Source: Gammaproteobacteria bacterium | Lineage (GTDB): Bacteria > Pseudomonadota > Gammaproteobacteria > Steroidobacterales > BM003 | NCBI GenBank assembly: GCA_026193125.1 | Contig: JAPHSC010000226.1 | Coordinates: 1 to 7,426 of the forward strand | Length of the DNA: 7,426 bases | Direction of reading: 5' to 3' | In this document: one piece after another, positions 1 through 6,424 of the stretch | Layout: every line of letters starts with the position of its first letter | Position numbering within the stretch: the first letter of the stretch is position 1 | The notes under the pieces: model-generated | Told to the model about the DNA's origin: nothing | The model's input: the letters and a program-made list of their open reading frames with translations, nothing else | Database searches by the model: none | Position numbers and translations under genes: made by a program

Positions 1-2568
1 GGCTTCCGAAATCAGCCGGGTGGATGCAGGCAGTATGGTTAGACTCTCCGCCGCCTCTCCCGCCACCGCTCCACCTACACCCCAGGCGGTGGATGCGGTC
101 AGTCCAGCCTCCAGGGGGTCGATCAGGTTGGCGATAACCAGTACTCCGGATTTGTCCGACGGCACACTCTTCATCAACAGCACCGAGGCATACACTTGAT
201 CGGGGTTGCTCAACAGACTGGAACGCCAGGCCAGGGCACGTGGACTGAGTACCGAGGACCAGACTCGGGGCACGGTGGCCAACTGGGTATCCAGACCCAC
301 CACGTTGGGCACGGTTTCCGAGAGTCCCGCGCCAGTGAACTGCGGCAGGTCTTCCACATTCGTGTCCGAACGCACGAACACTCCGTAGCCCTCAAGACCG
401 CCGAATTCAACTTCCATGGCCTGGACCAACTGCTCGCGCACGGCCTCTCCCAGACGCAGGGTGGCAATCTCATTGCGTATTTCAGCCAGCTGCAGGTCCA
501 GTTCTTCCTTGCTCAGCTCACCCTTTGCGCTGGCAGCGTACGCGGCTCGGATTCTTGGCATCAGGCCGGCGTCTTCCAGTTGCTGGGCGTAGACCCCAAA
601 AGGAATGGCAATGGCCGGGGACACACGTCCCGGGAACATGCGATTCAACTGCCCCAGATTGGCCGCCTTGGGACCCACTACCTTGCCCGACAGTTCCCTG
701 CCGATTTCTTTCAGGTGCAGGATATGAGTCTGCTCAAGGTTCGGCGTCGGTACTGTTATCTGCCCACTGGCCGGCCCGTTGTTGGCAGCGCCAAACAGAT
801 CCGCGATGCCTTCTAGATCCTCCGCTGCGCGGAAAATCACGTTGCCATTGGGACCCACGATAAGCACAACGTCGTGACCCTCCAGCGGTCGGATCAAATC
901 CACACTTTCCTGGTCGATGGCGACATTGGGTATCCCAAAATTCCTGGCCAGCAGCTGCACATGGGACAGGGCATTACCCTCACCCAGGGTGAGGATGCCC
1001 GCCACAGGTTTGAGCTCGGCAATGGTCTCGGGCAGTACCACTATGTCCGTGGGCAGGGGCTGACCCGCTTCGGCCGCCTCCAGGGTTTCGAAGATTCTCA
1101 GGCGGCCGCGGGCCAGGCCCTGGTTCAGGGCAATCCCGGTACTGATGATCTTCCCCTGCAGCTCGACCTCGCTGCCGGTCAATTCGCCCAGGTCCTTGCT
1201 CAGTAGCCGCAGGGTATCGCCCAGCATCCACACCGGAGAGCCCCGCAGCATGTCGTCAGCAAAACGCGAGGCACGTGAATCCAGGGCAACGTAGCGCGCC
1301 AGCGCTTCGGCGAAGGCGTAACGAATGTTACCCGCCGCCCAGGCCGGGACCCGCTTGAGCTGGCTCAAACCCTGCTGGTAACGCTGTAGTGGAATGGCCT
1401 CCCCGGTAAACGCCAGGGCCGACTTGATTGCGCCCAGCTCGCCCGAGGACAGCAACCCTGAGCCATAGGCGCAATTCATCAGCGACTCCGTAAGTTCCAA
1501 CAACTCGGCGCGGGTCCAGGGACGATCGTGAATGACCGCCCTGAAGGTGAAGCGCACCTCGGTCTCCAGACCGTCCAGGGAATCCAGCAAGACCAGCCGA
1601 CGAGCCGGATCAAGTTTATCCAGCAGGGAGAACCTGGCCTCGCGCAAGGCGAGGCATACACCGGCTATCCTTTCCGGCCGATCTGCATCAATCTGCTGCA
1701 TCACATCGTCGCGCCAATTGCGCATGATCGCCGGTGACTGCAAGGCAGCCAGGTCCTCGGTCAGACGCTGGTGACGGCCGATTACGCCATACAAAAGATC
1801 CAGCTCGTCAGCCAGCTCCATGGCCGCAGCCTGGGTCTCGGCATTGGTGAGGGTGCTGGCCCAGGCACGCAACTTCCTGGCGGTGGCGGCACTGGGTGAA
1901 GAGTGAATCTCTGCCCGCCAGGGTTCAGCCAGCGGGTCCTTTTCTGCCAGCTCCACCGCGGCCCGGCGCACATGCCGGGAAAGGTCTGAATCCTCGCCGT
2001 GGGGCACCACCCGCACCAGTTCCCGCAGCAGCAGGTAATTGTCTTTGGCCCAATCCCAGTCGGTCAGGACGCCCAGTAACAGCTGGCGACCGGCAGTAAC
2101 CTCGTCCTCCAGCTGCACCCTGCCCCGATAAAAGTGAGCCCGCTGCAGCACCCAGCCATCGTCGATATCCATGAGATAGCGTTCCAGGGCCAGTTCGCGC
2201 AAGCGCTGCTGCCGCGGCTGGGAGTCAAAAAACTCCTGGAAATCGGACCCGGCAAAAATCGTCCCCACGGACCAGCCCAGGTCGGCCAAACGCTGGCGGC
2301 TGGCCGAATATTCTGCGTGTTGCATGCCACCACCATGCTCGCGACAGGCATAGGGAGTTGGCGGAAACGTCGTCCCGTCCTTGCAGTACCAGAGAATCCT
2401 GCTATAAGGGCCGCGAGGATTCTGCTTCATCTCCTGGACAATATTCCTGGCCTCGCTTACTAGCTCGGCGGGCGGAGGATCCACCGGCCCGGCCAGCGCG
2501 CCACCCCCGCAACACACCATGTATAGAACAATGAACGAAAGCAGGCGCAATGCCCTGGCGAAAGACAC
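1..2568 (-). CDS. Exported PEP/pyruvate-dikinase-like protein, permuted domain order (partial, C-terminus off window)
   Basis: This frame has no stop codon from 2568 down to base 1, giving 856 codons with the C-terminus missing. Residues 1-26 form a signal peptide: Arg at 5 and 8, a hydrophobic core, and a likely cut after ALA26. Residues 27 to about 470 are mostly helical-looking with no family I can name; they carry a Cys/His cluster (C62, C75, H78, H84). A phosphohistidine swivel domain spans roughly 475-590, with candidate phospho-accepting H536 in GNALSHVQLLARN (531-543). A PPDK_N/PEP-synthase ATP-grasp begins near 625 (GPKAANLG around K634) and continues with RSDTNVEDLP (733-742). In PEP synthase and PPDK the ATP-grasp comes first; His-before-ATP-grasp is the glucan water dikinase order. 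Substrate is unknown. The GTG at 2568 is the shortest start that keeps the signal peptide; an in-frame ATG at 2598 has a better ribosome site; ATG 2520 would destroy the signal. The domain call is firm; function and export-plus-activity are inference. Confidence 0.88.
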   Translation of the reverse strand, partial: MSFARALRLLSFIVLYMVCCGGGALAGPVDPPPAELVSEARNIVQEMKQNPRGPYSRILWYCKDGTTFPPTPYACREHGGGMQHAEYSASRQRLADLGWSVGTIFAGSDFQEFFDSQPRQQRLRELALERYLMDIDDGWVLQRAHFYRGRVQLEDEVTAGRQLLLGVLTDWDWAKDNYLLLRELVRVVPHGEDSDLSRHVRRAAVELAEKDPLAEPWRAEIHSSPSAATARKLRAWASTLTNAETQAAAMELADELDLLYGVIGRHQRLTEDLAALQSPAIMRNWRDDVMQQIDADRPERIAGVCLALREARFSLLDKLDPARRLVLLDSLDGLETEVRFTFRAVIHDRPWTRAELLELTESLMNCAYGSGLLSSGELGAIKSALAFTGEAIPLQRYQQGLSQLKRVPAWAAGNIRYAFAEALARYVALDSRASRFADDMLRGSPVWMLGDTLRLLSKDLGELTGSEVELQGKIISTGIALNQGLARGRLRIFETLEAAEAGQPLPTDIVVLPETIAELKPVAGILTLGEGNALSHVQLLARNFGIPNVAIDQESVDLIRPLEGHDVVLIVGPNGNVIFRAAEDLEGIADLFGAANNGPASGQITVPTPNLEQTHILHLKEIGRELSGKVVGPKAANLGQLNRMFPGRVSPAIAIPFGVYAQQLEDAGLMPRIRAAYAASAKGELSKEELDLQLAEIRNEIATLRLGEAVREQLVQAMEVEFGGLEGYGVFVRSDTNVEDLPQFTGAGLSETVPNVVGLDTQLATVPRVWSSVLSPRALAWRSSLLSNPDQVYASVLLMKSVPSDKSGVLVIANLIDPLEAGLTASTAWGVGGAVAGEAAESLTILPASTRLISEA

Positions 2569-3981
2569 ATGACAACTGACGTAACGGGTACCGAACATTA
2601 TTCTGCCTTTGAGCGAGTACTGAGACTGTTCGCGGAGGTAAAGCCACGGGAGGGGATGACCTGTGTCATCTTGATAAGCAATATTTTTCTGATCTTGACC
2701 GCTTATTACCTGATCAAACCTGTGCGGGAAGGTTGGCTGGCGATATCCGATATTAAGGGGCTGTCAAAGCTGGAAATCAAGGCCTACTCGGCATTCGCCC
2801 AGAGCCTGGTGTTAATAGGCATCATGCCATTGTACGCGAGCCTCGCCGCGAGGGTCACCAGGCGCCATCTGATCCTGACGGTGGGCGGATTTTTTGCCGT
2901 GGTACTGGCGTTGTTCTGGCTTACCCAGCCCGGCAAGCTGCTGGACGTGATCCCCCATATCGAAATCATTTTTTACCTGTTTGTCGGAATTTTCAGCGTC
3001 ACCCTGGTTGCGCAGTTCTGGGCGTTCAGCTCGGATTTGTACGGGCCTGAGCGGGGAAAACGCCTGTTCCCTATCGTCGCGGTAGGCGCCGCCAGCGGCG
3101 CCGTGGTGGGCTCCTGGCTGGGAGAGCAACTGGTTCAGTTTGAGGCCATCCAGGCTTTCGACCTGATACTGATTTCCATTCTGCCGCTGGTGGCCGCCCT
3201 GGTCCTGGCCGGCTGGTCCGACCGGCGCGGCACCTACGGCAGCCCCTCGGAATGGACGACTTCCCGCTGGGAAGAACCTGCCGCCCCGTCCAACGAGGGT
3301 CCCTACCGACTCATCCTGCGTCATCGCTACCTCACCGCGACTGCGCTCATGATGCTGGTGTTCAGCTGGGTGGTAGCCAGCGGTGACAACATCCTGTTTG
3401 GGCTGGTGCAGGAACAGTTGCGGGCGGACCTGGCCACGCTGGCATCGAATCCTGAAGCCTTTGACAAGGCCCTTAGAGAAGCGACCACCGTTTTTTACGG
3501 CGGGCTGTACTTCTGGGTGAACCTTGCCAGTCTTGTATTGCAGGCCTTCTTCGTCTCGCGCATATTACGTTTTGGCGGCATGCGCATGTTGCTGTTGACC
3601 ACCCCCTTCATTTCCCTCGTGGCCTACGCCACCATGGCCATCGCGCCCATACTGGGTCTGATCAAGATCATGAAAGTGGCTGAGAATTCCAGTAACTACT
3701 CGGTCAACAACACTGCTCGTCACATGCTCTGGTTACCGACTACCAAGGAGATGCTTTACCAGGCCAAGCCAACCGTGGACAGTCTGTTTGTGCGTCTTGG
3801 CGATGGCTTTGCCGCGCTCACCATCCTGATCGGTACACGCGTGGTGAAGCTAACCAACCAGGAATTTGTCCTGATCAATATCTTCCTGGTCCTGGTCTGG
3901 GTAGCCCTGAGCGTGTACCTGTACCACGAGAACCGTCGCTGGTCTCGCGCTCATGAACAACTCCTCACTGCGTCAACCTGA
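2569..3981 (+). CDS. NTT/AAA-family (ATP:ADP antiporter-like) major facilitator membrane carrier
   Basis: A 470-residue polytopic inner-membrane protein with about 10-12 hydrophobic segments (for example about 30-48, 74-93, 101-119, 132-153, 166-184, 197-215, 256-280, 307-330, 339-364 and 433-452). It resembles the Npt1/Npt2-like nucleotide carrier family that also occurs in free-living bacteria. Recognisable blocks are AYYLIKPVRE (45-54), AQFWAFSSDLYGPERGKRLF (148-167) and a late block from KVAEN (369) through NNTARHMLWLPTTKE (380-394) to VRLGDGFAA (408-416). In Rickettsia and Chlamydia relatives swap ATP for ADP or import nucleotides; in free-living bacteria the substrate is generally unproven, so no symbol is given. 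The ATG at 2569 is preferred because the conserved LRLFAEVKPREG stretch (18-29) lies before the next Met (30). The ribosome site upstream (GCGAAAG) is weak. First gene of a probable three-gene operon. Confidence 0.85.
   Translation: MTTDVTGTEHYSAFERVLRLFAEVKPREGMTCVILISNIFLILTAYYLIKPVREGWLAISDIKGLSKLEIKAYSAFAQSLVLIGIMPLYASLAARVTRRHLILTVGGFFAVVLALFWLTQPGKLLDVIPHIEIIFYLFVGIFSVTLVAQFWAFSSDLYGPERGKRLFPIVAVGAASGAVVGSWLGEQLVQFEAIQAFDLILISILPLVAALVLAGWSDRRGTYGSPSEWTTSRWEEPAAPSNEGPYRLILRHRYLTATALMMLVFSWVVASGDNILFGLVQEQLRADLATLASNPEAFDKALREATTVFYGGLYFWVNLASLVLQAFFVSRILRFGGMRMLLLTTPFISLVAYATMAIAPILGLIKIMKVAENSSNYSVNNTARHMLWLPTTKEMLYQAKPTVDSLFVRLGDGFAALTILIGTRVVKLTNQEFVLINIFLVLVWVALSVYLYHENRRWSRAHEQLLTAST
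2596..2610 (-). promoter_or_regulatory. Alternative start ATG with AAAGG ribosome site for the dikinase-like gene
   Basis: On the minus strand AAAGG (2610-2606) lies 7 bases before an ATG (2598-2596) in frame with the dikinase-like gene. It would add ten residues (MFGTRYVSCH) before the GTG at 2568 and would place the start 30 bases inside the divergent carrier gene. The GTG at 2568 has no visible Shine-Dalgarno sequence, so this is a real competitor. It is the only in-frame ATG between 2568 and the upstream stop near 2811. Confidence 0.4.
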
Positions 3982-3985
3982 AGGT
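3980..3985 (+). promoter_or_regulatory. Ribosome binding site choosing the serine hydrolase start
   Basis: GAAGGT lies 9 bases before the ATG at 3995 and overlaps the last bases of the carrier's stop codon (3979-3981). The spacing is good, and this ATG starts a clean signal peptide. The upstream in-frame ATG at 3953 lies inside the carrier gene and would put 14 polar residues before that signal. The overlap of stop and ribosome site suggests translational coupling. Confidence 0.7.
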
Positions 3986-3994
3986 ATAGCATCC

Positions 3995-4912
3995 ATGGAC
4001 ATTCTGAAAACCGGTCTGCTCCTGCTCCTCTGCGCGATAGCACTATCCGCGTCGGCGGAGGATGCCTGGCAACCGCTATACAATCGTGTGGATGCCCAAT
4101 TCCAGGCCGCCCTTGAAGAGCGCCTGAACGCCAACCCGGAATGGAAAAAGCTGATACGAAATAAAAAGATGGCCATAGGCGTGGTCGACATGAGCGGCGA
4201 GGTTCCAAGATTCGCCCGGGTCAACGGCAACCAGATGATGTACGCTGCCAGCCTGCCGAAAATCGCGATCCTGCTGGCTGCCTACGTATCGTTTGAGGAT
4301 GGCAGCCTGCAGGAAACCGACGAGATCATGACCGATTTGCAGGACATGATCCAGGTGTCCAGCAACTCCGCAGCCACCCGCATGATCGATCGTATCGGTA
4401 TGCAGAAAATCCAGAGTGTTCTGCGTGACCCACAATATGGTTTCTATGACGAAAAACGCGGCGGTGGTCTTTGGGTAGGCAAGCGTTATGCCAGTACCGG
4501 ACCGCGGTCCGGCGACCCGCTGTTCAATATATCTCACGGCGCCACCGCGACCCAGGTGTGCCGGTTCTTTTACCTGCTCGCCACGCACCGCCTGATTAAT
4601 GAGCATCGTTCGGATCAAATGCTCGCTGATCTGGTTAATCCGCACCTGCACCACAAATTTGTGTCGCAACTGGACGAACTTGCACCGAAGGCAACGCTGT
4701 TTCGCAAGTCTGGTACCTGGCGTCAGTGGCACTCGGACGCAATCATGGTGCAGGGCGTGAAATGGCGTAATTACATACTCGTGGGTCTGATCGAAAGCGA
4801 ACACGGCGAACAAATATTGCGCAGTGTGCTGCCGGCCGTTGAAGAGCTCATGGTTCCGCCGGAGTATTCAGAGGGTGGACACGATATTGATGGTGATGTG
4901 ACGATACCCTAG
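3995..4912 (+). CDS. Exported serine hydrolase of the class A beta-lactamase fold
   Basis: 305 residues from the chosen start. A signal peptide (1-21, LLLLLCAIALSASA then ED) directs it to the periplasm. The three penicillin-binding/beta-lactamase motifs are in order: SLPK (S86 nucleophile, K89), SSN (122-124, at the SDN position, followed by S-A-A) and KSGT (238-241). The stretch HGATATQVCRFFYLLATHRL (181-200) matches the helical region between SDN and KTG in class A enzymes. I see no ExxLN omega-loop motif equivalent to Glu166 in 140-175, so efficient beta-lactam hydrolysis is doubtful. A peptidase, esterase or penicillin-binding-like role is as likely. It begins 13 bases after the carrier gene and ends 23 bases before the oxidase, consistent with one operon. 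Fold and active-site serine are well supported; the substrate is not known. Residues 281-305 are an acidic tail (EYSEGGHDIDGD). Confidence 0.87.
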   Translation: MDILKTGLLLLLCAIALSASAEDAWQPLYNRVDAQFQAALEERLNANPEWKKLIRNKKMAIGVVDMSGEVPRFARVNGNQMMYAASLPKIAILLAAYVSFEDGSLQETDEIMTDLQDMIQVSSNSAATRMIDRIGMQKIQSVLRDPQYGFYDEKRGGGLWVGKRYASTGPRSGDPLFNISHGATATQVCRFFYLLATHRLINEHRSDQMLADLVNPHLHHKFVSQLDELAPKATLFRKSGTWRQWHSDAIMVQGVKWRNYILVGLIESEHGEQILRSVLPAVEELMVPPEYSEGGHDIDGDVTIP

Positions 4913-4935
4913 GCGGGCAGAAGAAGTGGGCGACC

Positions 4936-6228
4936 ATGTCTAAACTCTCGCACCAGAATCAAGAGCATTGCGCGTCCTATTACGCGGCCACTGCCAACGA
5001 TCAGACGCGCTATGCCACGCTGGCCGGCGGCCACAAGGTTGACGTGTGCGTGGTGGGAGCCGGTTTCTCCGGTATCGCCACCGCCCTGACCCTGTCGGAG
5101 CGCGGGTACAAGGTGGCGGTTGTCGAAGCCAACCGGGTGGGCTGGGGCGCCAGTGGCCGCAATGGTGGACAACTCATTGGCGGTATCAGCGGCGAGCACA
5201 AACTGGTCGCGAAATACGGAGACGAACTGGCGGATACGCTCTGGGCCATGCGCTGGCGCGGTCATGAAATCATCCATGAACGAGTAACAAAATACGCTAT
5301 CCAGTGCGACCTGAAAGGCGGTTACCTGGACGTGGCCATCAAGCCCCGTCACATGCGCGCCCTCGAGGCAGAGTATGGCGAACTTCAGCGCAGGCAATTT
5401 CCGCATGCCTGTCGGCTGGTCGAAAAGAAGCAGATGGCCGAGGTGCTGGGCACCGATGCCTACATCGGCGGCTTGATCAACCACTACAACGGACACCTGC
5501 ATCCCTTGAATCTATGCAAGGGTGAGGCGGCCGCCGCGGTCGCACTGGGTGCGGAAATATTTGAACAATCCCCGGTGACACGTATCGAGCATGCGAGCAG
5601 ACCACGCGTGCATACCGCCGGCGGACACGTGGAGGCCGAGGCGGTGGTGCTTGCGGGCAATGCCTACCACAGGCTGGAGAGAACAAGATTGTCGGGCCTG
5701 GTATTCCCGGCTGGCAGTTATATCGTGGCCACGGAACCGCTGCATGAGGACCTGGCCAGGCAAATCAATCCGCTGGACCTGGCTGTCTGCGATCCCAATG
5801 CCGTGCTCGACTATTTCCGCCTTTCCGCCGACCGCCGCCTGTTATTTGGCGGACGTTGCAATTACTCGGGACGCGAACCCGCTGACATAAAGGGAAGCAT
5901 CGTGCCGCGTATGCTAAAGATCCTTCCCCAACTCAAAGGCAAGCGCATTGACTATGCCTGGGGCGGCAATATCGGCATCGTGGTCAACCGAATACCACTG
6001 CTGGGCAGAGTTTCACCCACTGTGTTTTACACCCAGGGCTACTCCGGCCATGGCGTGAACTTCACCCACGTTGCGGGGGAAATCATGGCCGACGCGGTGG
6101 GTGGCACCATGGAGCGGCTTGACCTGTTCGAGAAGATCAAACACTGGCGCATCCCCTTCGGACAAGCCGCCGGCAGCCAGATGGTGGCCCTGGGAATGCT
6201 CTACTACCGCCTGAAGGACTGGCTTTGA
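4936..6228 (+). CDS. FAD-dependent amine oxidase of the DAO family, PuuB-like
   Basis: 430 residues, close to the length of E. coli gamma-glutamylputrescine oxidase PuuB (about 426). The opening SYYAATAND (14-22) is typical of PuuB-like proteins. The Rossmann FAD motif is VVGAGFSGIATAL (39-51; G41, G43, G46), with E64 at the end of strand 2 expected to hold the ribose. GWGASGRNGGQL (69-80) is the conserved DAO block near the flavin. Toward the C-terminus are YAWGGNIGIVVNRIPLLGRV (340-359) and GYSGHGVNFTHVAGEI (368-383), which complete the FAD site. No signal peptide, so it is cytoplasmic. The likely reaction is oxidative deamination of an amine or N-substituted amino acid with O2, giving H2O2. 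No puuA, puuC or puuD neighbour is present, so the exact substrate (gamma-glutamylputrescine or another) is not fixed and I give no symbol. The start at 4936 follows a purine-rich AGAAGAAGTGGG stretch. Probably the last gene of the operon. Confidence 0.9.
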   Translation: MSKLSHQNQEHCASYYAATANDQTRYATLAGGHKVDVCVVGAGFSGIATALTLSERGYKVAVVEANRVGWGASGRNGGQLIGGISGEHKLVAKYGDELADTLWAMRWRGHEIIHERVTKYAIQCDLKGGYLDVAIKPRHMRALEAEYGELQRRQFPHACRLVEKKQMAEVLGTDAYIGGLINHYNGHLHPLNLCKGEAAAAVALGAEIFEQSPVTRIEHASRPRVHTAGGHVEAEAVVLAGNAYHRLERTRLSGLVFPAGSYIVATEPLHEDLARQINPLDLAVCDPNAVLDYFRLSADRRLLFGGRCNYSGREPADIKGSIVPRMLKILPQLKGKRIDYAWGGNIGIVVNRIPLLGRVSPTVFYTQGYSGHGVNFTHVAGEIMADAVGGTMERLDLFEKIKHWRIPFGQAAGSQMVALGMLYYRLKDWL

Positions 6229-6250
6229 GAACCGCTGTAGTCCTTTGGGC

Positions 6251-6296
6251 AAGTCAAATTCGGGGACAGCATCTTACTTATGTCAAATTGATTGAC
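6251..6296 (+). repeat. Candidate REP/RAYT-type repeat remnant
   Basis: The segment contains AAATTCGGGGACAGCATCTT (6256-6275) followed by ACTTATGTCAAATTG. From memory, AAATTCGGGGACA followed by a CATACTTA-like string recurs in proteobacterial genomes, often near genes for REP-associated IS200-type (Y1) transposases. Within it GTCAAATT occurs twice (6253-6260 and 6282-6289), and GTCAA/TTGAC form a short inverted pair (6282-6286 and 6292-6296). No transposase gene is in the window, so this would be a solitary copy or a remnant. Confidence 0.45.
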
Positions 6297-6348
6297 GAAC
6301 CGGATCCTGCCGCTGCCCGTCGATCCTGCCCAAGCGACGCGGGTTGAC

Positions 6349-6354
6349 TATACT
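6349..6354 (+). promoter_or_regulatory. Possible -10 hexamer for the EEP gene
   Basis: TATACT matches the sigma70 -10 consensus TATAAT at five of six positions and lies about 70 bases before the EEP start. It is directly preceded by TTGAC (6344-6348), too close to act as a normal -35, and no good -35 is seen at the usual 17-base spacing. Treat as a weak candidate. Confidence 0.25.
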
Positions 6355-6407
6355 CAGGGGCAAGCGGCCCATCGGGAAACACCGCATAACAACACCAGGT
6401 ATCACTT

Positions 6408-6414
6408 GGAAGGG
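6408..6414 (+). promoter_or_regulatory. Ribosome binding site of the EEP gene
   Basis: GGAAGGG lies 10 bases before the ATG at 6425, which opens a clean signal peptide. This fixes the start and excludes the longer overlapping plus-strand frame from 6292. Confidence 0.7.
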
Positions 6415-6424
6415 CAATCTGTTT

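Larger units (their letters stand above)
6229..6424 (+). other. Intergenic region between the oxidase and EEP genes
   Basis: These 196 bases hold the repeat-like fragment at 6251-6296, a 9-base direct repeat GATCCTGCC (6303-6311 and 6322-6330), a possible -10 hexamer at 6349-6354 and the ribosome site at 6408-6414. I see no GC-rich hairpin followed by a T run after the oxidase stop, so no intrinsic terminator can be called. Confidence 0.6.

Noticed and set aside
196..816. 206-codon plus-strand open frame
   Set aside because: It lies opposite the continuous dikinase-like frame, shows no recognisable domain, and its composition is that of an antisense shadow.
2506..2520. Lipoprotein signal (Cys-Cys after the hydrophobic core) in the dikinase-like protein
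   Set aside because: Residues before C19 and C20 (LYMV, MVC) do not fit the L-[ASTVI]-[GAS]-C lipobox, while ALA26 fits an ordinary cleavage site.
4076..4813. 245-codon minus-strand open frame
   Set aside because: It is antisense to the serine hydrolase, whose three active-site motifs show which strand codes.
6229..6260. Intrinsic terminator after the oxidase
   Set aside because: No stable GC-rich stem followed by a T run is visible.
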